Source: Afifella aestuarii
GTDB lineage: Bacteria > Pseudomonadota > Alphaproteobacteria > Rhizobiales > Afifellaceae
DNA: 64,000 nt
Direction of reading: 5' to 3'
Assembly (NCBI RefSeq): GCF_004023665.1
Contig: NZ_SAUF01000002.1
Coordinates: forward strand, 372,001-436,000
The notes under the pieces are model-generated. The model was not told the origin of the DNA and ran no database searches. It saw nothing but the letters and a program-made list of their open reading frames with translations. The translations under genes were made by a program, and so were the position numbers. Within the stretch, counting starts at the first letter, position 1. Each line of letters starts with the position of its first letter. Shown in pieces: positions 26,611 to 38,197 of the stretch.

Positions 26611-27587
26611 GATCCGGGCTCCGCAGCGACGAGGCGCACATCGACCGGCTGCCCGACGCGCAGGCGTGCCGTGTCGCCGACCGGCCGCGCCTCGGCGCGG
26701 AAGAGAAGCTTGTCGCGGCGTTTTTCGGAAAAAATGACCGGCGGGGTGAATTCCGCTTCCGCCGAGACGCGCGTCACTTTTGCGGTGAGACCGGCCGGGC
26801 AATTGTCGCAGGAGATGGCGATTTCGGCATTGTGCGGCAGTTGTGCGAGCTGCGGTTCCGGCACGAAGAAGACGATCTTGCGCTCGCTCTGCGGCAGAAG
26901 CGAGAGCACGGGCTCGCCGGCGGCGACGACCTCGCCCGGGCGATAATAGACATCGTCGATGAGGCCTGCTTCCGGGGCGCGGACATTCGTCTTCGCAAGC
27001 TTCGTCTTCGCCTGAGTGACGCCGGCGCGCGCCGCCTCGACCTGGCGTTCCGCCGCCTCGATCTGGGCTTTGCGGGCCGGCAGCGTGGCGACGTCTTTCT
27101 GACGCCGCGCCTCGGCAAGCTGCGCTTCGGCGACGGACAGGGTTTCGCTCGCCTGATCGAGGCGCGCCTTGGCGATGACGCCGCGCTGGAAAAGATCCTG
27201 CTGGCGCTGAAACTCCTTTTCCGCCTGATCGCGGGAGGCGCGCGCCTTGTCGATCTGCGCCTCGATGACGGAGAGTTCGACGGGCCGCTGGCCTTCGCGC
27301 CGGTCGGCGAGTTCGGCCTCGGCAGCGGCGAGTTCCGCCTCCGACTGGCGCAACTCCGCCTCGATCGTCTGGCGGTCGAGCGTGAAGAGGAGGGCGCCGG
27401 CCTCAATCTGCGCCCCTTCCTGAACCTTTATCTCGGCAAGACGCCCGGCGATTTCGGGCGCCGCATAGACGAAGTCGCCTTCGACATAGCCTTGCAGGGG
27501 CGGCGCATCGGCTTCGCCGGCACGCCCGCAGGCGGACAGGGTCGCGACGGCCGCAAGGACGACGAAAAGGGCACCGGCGACACGCAT
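26607..27587 (-). CDS. HlyD/YbhG-like membrane fusion protein, probable lipoprotein
   Basis: Periplasmic adaptor of 326 residues. It starts MRVAGALFVVLAAVATLSACG, a signal peptide ending in a lipobox (LSAC), so it is probably lipid-anchored. A biotinyl-lipoyl-like hairpin (residues ~25-65), a long Ala/Glu/Gln-rich coiled coil (ELRQSEAELAAAEAELADRR onward to ~195), and the returning lipoyl half (NVRAPEAGLIDDVYYRPGEVV) follow, then a beta-barrel. The ATG has GGAGG close upstream within the end of tetR. It should couple the ABC-2 exporter to an outer-membrane channel encoded elsewhere. Confidence 0.92.
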   Translation of the reverse strand: MRVAGALFVVLAAVATLSACGRAGEADAPPLQGYVEGDFVYAAPEIAGRLAEIKVQEGAQIEAGALLFTLDRQTIEAELRQSEAELAAAEAELADRREGQRPVELSVIEAQIDKARASRDQAEKEFQRQQDLFQRGVIAKARLDQASETLSVAEAQLAEARRQKDVATLPARKAQIEAAERQVEAARAGVTQAKTKLAKTNVRAPEAGLIDDVYYRPGEVVAAGEPVLSLLPQSERKIVFFVPEPQLAQLPHNAEIAISCDNCPAGLTAKVTRVSAEAEFTPPVIFSEKRRDKLLFRAEARPVGDTARLRVGQPVDVRLVAAEPGS

Positions 27588-27588
27588 C

Positions 27589-28410
27589 TCATGCCTCCAC
27601 CTTGCCACCGCGCAGCTCCGTCACGACGAGATGAAGATGCGTCCGGAGCATCGCCTTGATCTCGTCGAGGAGCGATGGGGTATACCGGTCGGCCCCGAGC
27701 CGGCGCAGAACCACGGCCTCGGCAACGCGCAGAAAAATGCCCTGGCCGATGAGGAGAAAGGTTCTGAGGCGCACAGTCTCGCTGTCGGGATCGAGGCCGG
27801 TCGCGATGCCGAAATTGAGGCACACCGTGCGGTGCATGCGCTCCATCACCTGCGCGTAGATGATGTCGAAGGCCGCCGTCGGGCTCATCTGCTCGCGCAG
27901 GATGAAACGGGCGACGCGGCGCATGTCCTCATGGCCGACGATGACGTCGACGATCGTGTCGAAGGCGAGCTCGAGATGGGCAAGCGCCTCCTGCGGGTTC
28001 GCGGGCGGGGCGGAATTGACGATCTGCGGCGCGCGTTCCGCGATCCGGCTTCCCATGATCGCGGCGACATAGCCGGCGACGGCGAGATAGAGCTCCTCCT
28101 TGCCGCCGAAGTGATAGGAGATCGCGGCGACATTGGCCTTGGCGAGCTTGGCGACATCGCGCACCGAGGCGGCATGCAGGCCGCGTTCGCCGAACAACTC
28201 CAAAGCGGCATCGAGAATGCGCTCGCGCGTCGTGTCGCCCGGAACGTTGGCCGGGCTCGCCGGCGAGCGGCGGGGCGCTGCGGGTTTCTCCGCGGGCGTT
28301 CTGGACGCGCCGGTGGCTTTCTCCGAGGATTTCGGCCGGCGAGCGCCTTCCTTGGGATGCAGCATGGGGGGCTGCATCATGGGGGGCTGCGACGCGGGGT
28401 TTCTGCTCAT
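27589..28410 (-). CDS. TetR family regulator with CecR-type C-terminal domain
   Basis: A 273-residue repressor heading an efflux operon. After a Pro/Ala-rich 55-residue lead, the TetR DNA-binding domain reads TRERILDAALELFGERGLHA, then VRDVAKLAKANVAAISYHFGGKEELY. The C-terminal domain (about 130-260) resembles DUF1956 of CecR/YbiH, whose genes also stand before ybhG-ybhF exporters. A 39-bp double palindrome lies 38 bases upstream of the start and is probably its operator, implying autorepression and drug- or metabolite-induced export. The gene is one base from the hlyD-like start. An ATG a few codons into the lead could be the true start. Confidence 0.9.
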   Translation of the reverse strand: MSRNPASQPPMMQPPMLHPKEGARRPKSSEKATGASRTPAEKPAAPRRSPASPANVPGDTTRERILDAALELFGERGLHAASVRDVAKLAKANVAAISYHFGGKEELYLAVAGYVAAIMGSRIAERAPQIVNSAPPANPQEALAHLELAFDTIVDVIVGHEDMRRVARFILREQMSPTAAFDIIYAQVMERMHRTVCLNFGIATGLDPDSETVRLRTFLLIGQGIFLRVAEAVVLRRLGADRYTPSLLDEIKAMLRTHLHLVVTELRGGKVEA

Positions 28411-28448
28411 GGATAGGACTTTTCGGCCTTTGATCTAGGGGTAATCAT

Positions 28449-28487
28449 CAATCAAACGATCGTTTAAGTCAAACGTTCGTTTGATTG
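28449..28487. promoter_or_regulatory. Double palindromic TetR operator
   Basis: Within 39 bases lie AAACGATCGTTT (perfect palindrome) and AAACGTTCGTTT (palindromic but for the centre), inside outer arms CAATC/GATTG, so the whole is also an imperfect palindrome. It is AT-richer than the flanks and 39 bases in front of tetR, where TetR-family dimers in pairs usually bind and repress their own promoter. Confidence 0.75.
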
Positions 28488-28540
28488 CGTAATGTCGTGG
28501 CTGCGCAGGTCCGCGGAACATGCTAGCCGGGGCGCAGGAA

Positions 28541-28619
28541 GGCGGTCGCCGCCACCGGGGAGCTGGACGGCAGTCGCACCCGGGGACAGAGACGGCGGTT
28601 GCCGCCACCAGGGGAGGCG
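28541..28619. repeat. Three imperfect 25-29 bp tandem repeats
   Basis: Three adjacent units, starting at 28541, 28566 and 28591, share a GGCGGTCGCC...CCGGGGA pattern; the first and third are closest (GGCGGTCGCCGCCACC versus GGCGGTTGCCGCCACC). The last unit supplies the GGGGAGG ribosome site of the next gene. Possibly expanded by slippage. Confidence 0.5.
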
Positions 28620-28623
28620 GGAT

Positions 28624-28989
28624 TTGACCTACGAGGAATTCAACGCTTTCTGTGGCGCGCTGCCGGCAACGACCCATGTCGTGCAATGGGGCGGGGCGGA
28701 TGTCTGGAAGGTCGGCGGCAAGGTCTTTGCGATCGGCGGCTGGCACGAGGAGCGGCCGGCCTTCACCTTCAAGACGACGGAGATCTCGTTCGAGATTTTG
28801 AAGGAGGAGCCGGGACTGTGCCCGGCGCCCTATCTCGCCTCGCGCGGCCTCACCTGGATCCAGGATTTTGCGCAAGGCCTCTCCGATGAAGACCTCCGCG
28901 CCTATCTCCGCGCCTCTCACCGCCTGGTGGCCCACGGGCTTTCGAAGAAAAAGCGGAAGGAATTGGGTCTCGACCAGGAGGATGGGTGA
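28624..28989 (+). CDS. MmcQ/YjbR family DNA-binding-like protein
   Basis: A 121-residue protein of the MmcQ/YjbR family, whose CyaY-like fold binds DNA in some members; its role is unclear. The N-terminus TYEEFNAFCGALPATTHVV, middle WGGADVWKVGGKVFAIGGW and C-terminus LSDEDLRAYLRASHRLVAHG match the family. The start is a TTG with GGGGAGG about eight bases upstream; no ATG is available in frame. It is divergent from tetR and shares that 210-base intergenic region, but is not clearly part of the efflux unit. Confidence 0.85.
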   Translation: MTYEEFNAFCGALPATTHVVQWGGADVWKVGGKVFAIGGWHEERPAFTFKTTEISFEILKEEPGLCPAPYLASRGLTWIQDFAQGLSDEDLRAYLRASHRLVAHGLSKKKRKELGLDQEDG

Positions 28990-29230
28990 GGCGTGGGACC
29001 GCCGGACGCCGGTCTCGCTGGGCGGGCAGGCTGAGAGGGATAGGCGGCGGCATCCGCGTTCAGTGACCGAGTGCGCGACGTTCGAGATCGCCGCGGCCAA
29101 AGTCTTCCCCCTCCTGCATTAGAGATAAAGCCGTTTTGCGCAGTGCGTCGGACTATCCGAAGTCACCGTTTTAAGATTTGCTTGGATTTCGGCGTCGTGC
29201 CGGTCGAGCAAACGGTTTATTCGTCTCTTC

Positions 29231-30898
29231 ATGCCTCGACCGCTATGCATCGATGACGTGCTCGCACTCAGTTCCTTCGAGGGTTTCTACGGTTCGCAGT
29301 TTGCTCTTGATCCTTCCGGCCGCTATCTCGCCTTCTCAGTCCAGACGGGCGCCGCGTCAGCGCCTCGCTTCGGGGTGCCATTTCTCGTCGGCGCTGAGCG
29401 TGGAAAACTGCATCTTCTCGACCTCCAGCTGGGCGATGTGCGACTGGTTCCTTCTCCGCAAGGACTGGGACTTTTTTCTCCGGTTTTCTCGCCTGATGGG
29501 GCCCGAATCTCTCTTGCCGTGACGGACGGGCGTTTCGTGCGTCCCTGCGTTTTCGATCTCGATACCCAGAGCATCCGCGTTCTGACCGATCGAAATCTCG
29601 CTCTACGGGCACACAGACCGCCGACCGGCTGGTTGAACGAACGAGAGATTGGATGTGAACTCTTGCCCGAAGGTCAGACTCCTTTGGGAATCGAGGCCGA
29701 ATTTCGGGGTGTGAACGCCGCCGTTGCTGCCCTTCAAAGTGCCCAAGCCGGCCAAGATGTTACGGCAAGCGTCCTTTCGGACCGGATGGAAAGCCCGCGG
29801 TCAGCGGAGGGGGAGCTGGCGCAGATCAACGCCAGCAGCTCATCGCTCCAATCGTTTCCAGATGCGGAAAAGGCTCCGACTTCGTTGCAGTCATTCGCGC
29901 GACGAGAACGTGTCGTATATCCGCCCCCAGTCGACAAAAACGGAGCTCAGATTGTCCTTGCCGATAAACAGTCCGGACAAGAGGTGCTCGTCGAACGTGT
30001 GAACGATGCGACACGCGTTCTTATAGGGGGCGGTGCGGCACGGCGGACGGTCTTTGAGACGGATCGGCATCTCAAAGAGGTGTGCCCCGGCAGCATTCAC
30101 AGCTTCGTCTTCGAGACGAGGAGCGGCCATAGAGCTTTTGCGAATGTCATCCAGCCTCCCGTGCGTCGAGAGGGTGACCCGAATCCTGGGCTCGTTTGGC
30201 TTTACCCGGGCGCGGACGTTCCTGAAGGCGGCGGTGAGCAGGATCGTCTCAACAGTTTCCGTTTCATAAACTTGCAGCTTCTTGCCGCGAGAGGCATCAC
30301 GGTGATCCGGCCGAGTGTGCCTATCGAAAATGAAGCCGCCGACAAGCGCCCGATGGTCGATCAGGTTTGCGATGCAGTCCTCCCCGCGATCGAGGCGGCC
30401 GTGCAGAACGGGTATGTGGACCCGGACCAACTCCACGTAGGTGGGCACAGTTTAGGCGGCTGGGCCGCTCTTGCACTTCTGGCGGAAACGGATCGCTTTC
30501 GTTCAGGAATTGCTATTTCCGCGGCCTCTAATCTGATCTCTCTGCACGGCGTCTGCGATCCGCGTGATCGATATGCGGAGGAGCCGCACTTCAATAGCGA
30601 TTTATGCGAAAGGAACTGGCAGCTTCCTGGCCCTCCGTGGCGTCATCTCGAAGCTTATGTTCGTAACAGCCCCCTCTTTTCGGTGGAGCGGATAAAAGCT
30701 CCGCTTCTGCTTATTCACGGCGATCTTGATTATTGCCCGATCGAACAATCCGAGACGATGTTTGCCGCGCTGCGCGATCGCAAGCAGAGAGTGGAATTCG
30801 TGCGTTACTTCGGTGAAGGGCACGTCCCGTCGAGTCCAGCTAACATTCGCGATCTCATCGAGCGCATGATTCGCTGGCTGAAAATCCATTCCGTGTAG
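29231..30898 (+). CDS. S9/prolyl-oligopeptidase-like alpha/beta hydrolase
   Basis: A 555-residue protein with an N-terminal beta-propeller-like region (about 1-280; blocks such as FALDPSGRYLAFSV and PVFSPDGARISLAVTDGRF) and a C-terminal alpha/beta-hydrolase domain with nucleophile GGHSLGGWAAL, acid LLIHGDLDYCPI and His in YFGEGHVPSS. It should cleave peptides or esters; substrate unknown. A low-complexity Ser/Ala/Gln-rich insert lies around residues 165-240. Codon choice and base composition look less GC-biased than the neighbours, suggesting transfer. No ribosome site is visible before the ATG, and there is no signal peptide. It stands alone. Confidence 0.82.
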   Translation: MPRPLCIDDVLALSSFEGFYGSQFALDPSGRYLAFSVQTGAASAPRFGVPFLVGAERGKLHLLDLQLGDVRLVPSPQGLGLFSPVFSPDGARISLAVTDGRFVRPCVFDLDTQSIRVLTDRNLALRAHRPPTGWLNEREIGCELLPEGQTPLGIEAEFRGVNAAVAALQSAQAGQDVTASVLSDRMESPRSAEGELAQINASSSSLQSFPDAEKAPTSLQSFARRERVVYPPPVDKNGAQIVLADKQSGQEVLVERVNDATRVLIGGGAARRTVFETDRHLKEVCPGSIHSFVFETRSGHRAFANVIQPPVRREGDPNPGLVWLYPGADVPEGGGEQDRLNSFRFINLQLLAARGITVIRPSVPIENEAADKRPMVDQVCDAVLPAIEAAVQNGYVDPDQLHVGGHSLGGWAALALLAETDRFRSGIAISAASNLISLHGVCDPRDRYAEEPHFNSDLCERNWQLPGPPWRHLEAYVRNSPLFSVERIKAPLLLIHGDLDYCPIEQSETMFAALRDRKQRVEFVRYFGEGHVPSSPANIRDLIERMIRWLKIHSV

Positions 30899-31022
30899 TC
30901 ACTTGGGCCGTTTGGGCATTACCCAAGTCGGGTTTGACGAAGGAGGAGGCCGACGCCTCCAGCGTCGCTCAGTGCTTCAGCGGTCAGGTGTTTTTATGCA
31001 GGGCGAGCAGGAGCGATAAGAA

Positions 31023-31052
31023 AAGGGCACGATCGTTGCCGATCGTGCCCTT
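31023..31052 (-). terminator. Intrinsic terminator of katG
   Basis: A perfect 13-bp stem (AAGGGCACGATCG pairing with its complement) around a 4-base loop. Read on the minus strand, the stem ends in CCCTTTTC, giving a short U-tract, 54 bases after the katG stop. It may also stop transcripts from the hydrolase gene on the plus strand. Confidence 0.85.
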
Positions 31053-31105
31053 CGAAAAATCTGCGGCCGCGCTCTTTAGGGGGCGAGGCCGCAGGTGGGC
31101 GGAGC

Positions 31106-33638
<2,533 letters not shown>

Positions 33639-33872
33639 CTAGCGCTGCTTCACCACGATCGGTACCAGCAGGTCGCCCCAGAAGCCGTCTTCGGAATGGT
33701 GGCGGGCGGTGCGCTGCAATTCGACCGAAAGGCCGGCATCGACGCAGCCGATTACGGCCTGATTCAGCCGGTGCAGTTCGTTGGCGAGCACGCGGATGGC
33801 CGCCTGCTGCGCGTCAGTCATTTCGGACGAAAGCGCTTCGGCGCGCTCCTTCACCGGCGGTTTGGTCAACAT
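33639..33872 (-). CDS. Small hypothetical protein downstream of aceA
   Basis: A 77-residue protein starting MLTKPPVKERAEALSSEM and containing DAQQAAIRVLANELHRLNQAVI and a C-terminal FWGDLLVPIVVKQR. No signal peptide or membrane helix; mostly helical in appearance. The ATG at 33872 has GGAG eight bases upstream; a GTG three codons earlier is possible. It runs the same way as aceA, 117 bases behind it, and ends before a strong hairpin, so it may be co-transcribed. I do not recognise the family. Confidence 0.6.
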   Translation of the reverse strand: MLTKPPVKERAEALSSEMTDAQQAAIRVLANELHRLNQAVIGCVDAGLSVELQRTARHHSEDGFWGDLLVPIVVKQR

Positions 33873-33989
33873 CGTCTCCACTTTCTTTGCGCGCCCAGTT
33901 CGGTCGCCGGGCTCAATTGCGACCGCGGGAGAGGATCGCTCTCCCGCGGCCTTTAGGTTGCGCGTCTTCTGACCGGAAAATCAACCCGG

Positions 33990-35297
33990 TCACGCCGCGC
34001 GCGTTTGGGCCTTCTCCTCCCCGGAGTGGAACTGAGCGGATTCCGTCGATTCGCCCATGGCCGTGGTCGACGACAGGCCGCCCGTGATCGCCATCGACAC
34101 GGCGTCGAAATAGCCGGTGCCGACTTCGCGCTGGTGGCGGGTCGCCGTGTAGCCGACGGATTCCGCCGCAAATTCTGCCTGCTGCAGCTCCGAATAGGCC
34201 GCCATCTGGCGATCCTTGTAGCCGCGGGCGAGCTCGAACATGCCGAAGTTCAGCTGGTGGAAGCCGGCGAGCGTGATGAACTGGAATTTGTAGCCCATCG
34301 CACCGAGCTCGCGCTGGAACTTGGCGATGGTCTCTTTGTCGAGATTCTTCTCCCAGTTGAACGAGGGCGAGCAATTGTAGGCCAGCATCTTATCCGGATG
34401 CGCCTTGCGCACGCCTTCGGCGAAGCGCTTCGCCTGTTCGAGGTCGGGCTTCGACGTCTCGCACCAGATGAGGTCGCAGTAAGGGGCGTAAGCGATGGCG
34501 CGCGCGATGCAGGGCTCGAGCCCGTTCTGCACCCGGTAGAAGCCTTCCGCCGTGCGGCCGGCGTCGTAATCGACGAAGGGCCGGTCGCGCTCGTCGATGT
34601 CGGAGGTGAGAAGCTTCGCCGCTTCCGCATCCGTGCGGGCGATGACGAGGCTCGGCACGCCGCAGACATCGGCCGCAAGACGCGCCGCCGTCAGGTTGCG
34701 GATATGGGCCGCCGTCGGGATCAGGACCTTGCCGCCGAGATGGCCGCACTTCTTTTCAGACGCGAGCTGATCCTCGAAATGCACGCCAGCCGCGCCGGCC
34801 TCGATATAGGCCTTCATGATCTCGAAGGCGTTGAGCGGGCCGCCGAAGCCGGCTTCCGCGTCGGCGACGATCGGGGCGTACCAGGTGTCGACCGAATGCT
34901 TGCCTTCGGACGTCTCGATCTGGTCGGCGCGCTGGAAGGTCCGGTTGATCTTGCGGGCGAGCTCCGGGCCGGAATTGGCCGGGTAGAGCGACTGGTCGGG
35001 ATACATGGCGCCGGCGACATTGGCGTCGGCCGCGACCTGCCAGCCGGAAAGGTAGATGGCTTTCAGGCCTGCACGCACCATCTGCATGGCCTGGTTGCCG
35101 GAGAGCGCGCCGAGAGCATTGACGAAGTCGTCTTCATGGAGAAGCTTCCACAACCGGTTGGCGCAGTGCTCGGCCACCGAATACTCGATCTTCAGAGATC
35201 CGCGCAGCCGCTTCACATCCTCTGCGGTATAGGGCCGCTCGATCCCCTCGTAGCGATCGGCCGGAGCGTTCGGAAGAAGGCTCTGAAAATCGGTCAT
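33990..35297 (-). CDS. aceA: Isocitrate lyase
   Basis: Splits isocitrate to glyoxylate and succinate, the entry step of the glyoxylate shunt needed for growth on acetate and fatty acids. The 435-residue enzyme has the signature [15 protein letters not shown] with catalytic Cys184, the metal site [10 protein letters not shown]-like block [16 protein letters not shown], and [11 protein letters not shown]. The ATG follows AAGGAG; the longer open frame upstream is antisense to the regulator and not coding. It is divergent from an ScfR/RamB-type regulator, with palindromes between them. The acetoacetyl-CoA synthetase at 43-45 kb would yield acetyl units for this pathway. Confidence 0.97.
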   Translation of the reverse strand: MTDFQSLLPNAPADRYEGIERPYTAEDVKRLRGSLKIEYSVAEHCANRLWKLLHEDDFVNALGALSGNQAMQMVRAGLKAIYLSGWQVAADANVAGAMYPDQSLYPANSGPELARKINRTFQRADQIETSEGKHSVDTWYAPIVADAEAGFGGPLNAFEIMKAYIEAGAAGVHFEDQLASEKKCGHLGGKVLIPTAAHIRNLTAARLAADVCGVPSLVIARTDAEAAKLLTSDIDERDRPFVDYDAGRTAEGFYRVQNGLEPCIARAIAYAPYCDLIWCETSKPDLEQAKRFAEGVRKAHPDKMLAYNCSPSFNWEKNLDKETIAKFQRELGAMGYKFQFITLAGFHQLNFGMFELARGYKDRQMAAYSELQQAEFAAESVGYTATRHQREVGTGYFDAVSMAITGGLSSTTAMGESTESAQFHSGEEKAQTRAA

Positions 35298-35444
35298 GTC
35301 AATCTCCTTACTAGACTTCTTGTGTCTGTTCCCGTCTTTGTGAGGCTCATTTACAATGCGGCGCACAAAATGCCAGGGCGAAAAGCCGGAAAATCGCGTG
35401 AAACGGGTGAACTTGTAAGTCTTGCACGCGCGTTTTTGTCGAAG

Positions 35445-35461
35445 TTGTAAGGAATTTACAA
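35445..35461. promoter_or_regulatory. Inverted repeat in aceA/regulator gap
   Basis: TTGTAA-GGAAT-TTACAA is a perfect inverted repeat, extendable to 8 of 10 matches with flanks GAAG/AGTC. Related half sites TTGTAA (35413-35418) and TTTACAA (35350-35356) lie nearby. Their position between aceA and a RamB/ScfR-like gene makes them likely operators for that regulator. Confidence 0.55.
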
Positions 35462-35519
35462 AGTCTCGCGGCGGCCGTAAATTGACAGCCGTTGCAACGA
35501 CGCGATGGGGGAGGCGATC

Positions 35520-36935
35520 GTGGCGGAACGCAAGATATTCGCAGGTCCGCGCATCAGGCGCGTCAGAAACGGCCTCGGCCTGACCCAGGCCGACATGGCC
35601 GAAGCCCTCGGCATCTCTTCGAGCTACCTGAATCTCATCGAGCGCAACCAGCGGCCTCTGACCGTGCAGGTGCTGTTGAAGCTGCAGGCGGCGTTCAAGA
35701 TCAGCGCGAGCGAGCTCAAGCTCGACGAGGAGGGGGTCGATCTCGACGCTCTCAAGGCGGTGTTCGCCGATCCGCTTCTGGCCGCGGAAGTGCCGAGCCC
35801 GTCGGAGCTGGAAGAGGTGGCGGAGGCGGCGCCCAACGTGGTGCGCGGCATCTCGCGTCTCTACGAAGCCTATATGGAAGGGGCCGGGCGGCTTTCGGAA
35901 CTGTCGCAGCTTCTGGCCGAAGGCGGCGAGATCCGCACCGAGATGGGCGCGCGGCTGCCCTTCGACCGGGTCGCGACCTGGTTCGAGGAGGCGGGGCCGT
36001 GGTTTCCCGAACTCGAGGAGACCGCAGCAGCGCTGGCGGAGGAGCTGACCCCGCGCGACGATCCCTTCGCCGCCTTGAAGGCGCATCTGCGCGAGCGCCA
36101 CGGCATCGATCTCAGGATCCTGCCCGCCCATGCGCTGCCGGACGAGCGCGCCCGCTTCGATCGCCATTCGATGCGCTTCTTCATCGCCGAATCCGTGCCG
36201 CTCGTCGATCGCGCCTGGCTCGTTGCGCTGCAGGTCGCCTATTCCGGCCATACGCCGCTTTTGAACAAGCTCGCCGCCCAGGCCGCGCCGAAGGATACCG
36301 AATCGCAGCGTCTCCTGCGGGCGGGCTTCGCGCGTCGTCTTGCCGACGCGATCCTGATCCCGGCCCCGCGCCTTGCCGCGGCGGCGCGCGAATTCCGCTT
36401 CGATCTCGCCGGGCTCAGCCAGCGCTTCCAGACCCGCAATGCCCGCATCATGGCGCGCCTTGCAGCCCTTGCCGGCAATCCGGAGGGCGACGTCGACGAG
36501 GCCGCCCTCGTCGTGCTCGACGGCGCCGGCACCGTGATCACGCGCATCCGAGGCGCGGGTTTTCCCTTTGCCCGTTTCGGAGCCGCTTGCGGGCGCCTGC
36601 CGATTTTCGACCGGCGGACGGAAAGCGGCGTGCTCGCCGCTCGCCTGTCCTTTCCCGACGGGGCGACCTTCTTCGCGCTCGCCATGCGGGAATCCGAAGC
36701 GCTTGCCGACAAGACGCTGCCGCCGCCTTTGCGGGCGACGCTTCTCGTCTTCCCCGAGCGTTTCGCCGAGGCGACCGTCTATGATTTCGTTCGCTCCGCC
36801 CCGGCCCGGCCCGTCGGCGTGACCTGCCGGCTGTGCGAACGGGAAGGCTGCGCCCATCGCGCCCAGCCGCCGGCGACCCGGCCAGCGAGCTTGCACGATT
36901 ACCGCATCGGCAAATCCGACCGGGAGATCCCTTGA
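35520..36935 (+). CDS. XRE-family regulator, ScfR/RamB type
   Basis: Short-chain fatty acyl-responsive regulator of about 471 residues. An N-terminal helix-turn-helix ([20 protein letters not shown] through [15 protein letters not shown], residues 4-55) is followed by an IrrE-like/DUF2083-type body and a C-terminal Cys-rich end, [15 protein letters not shown]. Known relatives include RamB, which controls aceA and acetate genes in corynebacteria. The GTG start has GGGGGAGG seven bases before it and gives the family start [13 protein letters not shown] 35505 is an alternative. Divergent placement next to aceA strongly suggests it regulates the glyoxylate shunt. Confidence 0.9.
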   Translation: MAERKIFAGPRIRRVRNGLGLTQADMAEALGISSSYLNLIERNQRPLTVQVLLKLQAAFKISASELKLDEEGVDLDALKAVFADPLLAAEVPSPSELEEVAEAAPNVVRGISRLYEAYMEGAGRLSELSQLLAEGGEIRTEMGARLPFDRVATWFEEAGPWFPELEETAAALAEELTPRDDPFAALKAHLRERHGIDLRILPAHALPDERARFDRHSMRFFIAESVPLVDRAWLVALQVAYSGHTPLLNKLAAQAAPKDTESQRLLRAGFARRLADAILIPAPRLAAAAREFRFDLAGLSQRFQTRNARIMARLAALAGNPEGDVDEAALVVLDGAGTVITRIRGAGFPFARFGAACGRLPIFDRRTESGVLAARLSFPDGATFFALAMRESEALADKTLPPPLRATLLVFPERFAEATVYDFVRSAPARPVGVTCRLCEREGCAHRAQPPATRPASLHDYRIGKSDREIP

Positions 36936-37002
36936 GAGGAAAATCCCGACGCACCTGCGACTTTCGTTACCCTGAAACGCGGCGTTTTTGGCCTCGCGGC
37001 GA

Positions 37003-37032
37003 TTGAAGCTTGCCGCGGCTTGCCCCTATGTT
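37003..37032 (+). promoter_or_regulatory. Possible promoter of potFGHI
   Basis: TTGAAG and TATGTT with an 18-base spacer, 55 bases before the potF start and followed by a GGGGAGG ribosome site. It resembles a sigma-70 promoter but is read by eye only. Confidence 0.3.
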
Positions 37033-37087
37033 GCCAGGGAATGGCCGCTATGCGTGCAGTGAAAGCCCACCAACAGGGGAGGTGCTC

Positions 37088-38182
37088 TTGTTCAGAGCTC
37101 TTTGTCTCGTCTCCACCCTGGCGATCGTCGCTGCCTCCGGCAGTCCGGCCTTGGCCCAGGACGAGGAGAAAGTCGTCAACGTCTACAATTGGTCGGACTA
37201 TATCGACGAATCCATCCTTGAAGATTTCACCAAGGAAACCGGCATCAAGGTCGTCTACGACGTCTACGATTCCAACGAGATCCTGGAAACCAAACTGCTC
37301 TCCGGCGGCACGGGCTACGATGTGGTCCTGCCGTCCGCCTCGCCGTTTCTCGCCCGCGAGATCCAGGCCGGCGCCATGCAGAAGCTCGACAAGTCGAAGC
37401 TCCCCAATCTCAGCCATGTCTGGGACACGATTGCCGAGCGGGTATCGAAATACGATCCCGACAACGAATACTCGGTCAATTACATGTGGGGCACGACCGG
37501 CATCGGCTACAATGTCGATATGATCAACGAGCGCATGCCCGATGCGCCGGTCAATTCCTGGGATATGGTCTTCGACCCTGACGTCATCTCGAAGTTTCAG
37601 GATTGCGGCGTCTACATGCTCGACGCGCCGACAGAGATGATCCCGGCCGCCCTCAACTATCTCGGTCTCGATCCGAATTCGACGAAGCCGGACGACATCG
37701 ACAAGGCGGAAGAGTTGTTGAAGTCCGTGCGCCCTTACATTCAGAAGTTCCACTCCTCCGCCTATATCGATTCTCTCGCCAACGGCGACATCTGCATGGC
37801 CGTCGGCTGGTCGGGCGATGTCTTTCAGGCGATCGATGCGGAGGCCGAAGGGATCAACGTCAAATACGTGATCCCGAAGGAGGGCGCGCAGATGTGGTTC
37901 GACCAGATGTCGATCCCGGCCGACGCGCCGCATCCCGACAACGCTCATGCCTTCATCAATTACATCCTGCGTCCCGATGTCATCGCCAAGGCATCGAACT
38001 ATGTCTTCTATGCCAACGGCAACAAGGATTCGCAGCAATATCTCGATGAAGAGATCATCGGCGATCCGGCGATCTATCCGCCGAAGGACGTGATGGACAA
38101 GCTCTACACGGTCGACCCGTACAATCCGAAGGCGCAGCGGCTCATCACGCGCGCCTGGACGAGCGTCAAGACCGGGCAGTAA
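37088..38182 (+). CDS. potF: Polyamine ABC transporter substrate-binding protein (PotF-like)
   Basis: Periplasmic receptor of 364 residues for putrescine or a related polyamine. The proposed TTG start, six to seven bases behind GGGGAGG, gives the signal peptide MFRALCLVSTLAIVAASG ending ALAQ. The mature part has VVNVYNWSDYIDESILEDF, ETKLLSGGTGYDVVLPSA, YMWGTTGIGYNVDMI and ICMAVGWSGDVFQA, all PotF/PotD-type blocks. Longer starts (GTG 37082 and upstream) lack a proper ribosome site. It heads potFGHI; a stable hairpin after it may raise its level over the rest. Confidence 0.92.
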   Translation: MFRALCLVSTLAIVAASGSPALAQDEEKVVNVYNWSDYIDESILEDFTKETGIKVVYDVYDSNEILETKLLSGGTGYDVVLPSASPFLAREIQAGAMQKLDKSKLPNLSHVWDTIAERVSKYDPDNEYSVNYMWGTTGIGYNVDMINERMPDAPVNSWDMVFDPDVISKFQDCGVYMLDAPTEMIPAALNYLGLDPNSTKPDDIDKAEELLKSVRPYIQKFHSSAYIDSLANGDICMAVGWSGDVFQAIDAEAEGINVKYVIPKEGAQMWFDQMSIPADAPHPDNAHAFINYILRPDVIAKASNYVFYANGNKDSQQYLDEEIIGDPAIYPPKDVMDKLYTVDPYNPKAQRLITRAWTSVKTGQ

Positions 38183-38197
38183 GAGGCCGCAAAATGG

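Noticed and set aside
33990-36896. 968-codon minus-strand frame covering aceA and the regulator's antisense
   Set aside because: Only the part from 35297 down is isocitrate lyase; the upstream extension is antisense to the ScfR/RamB-like gene and crosses the promoter region.
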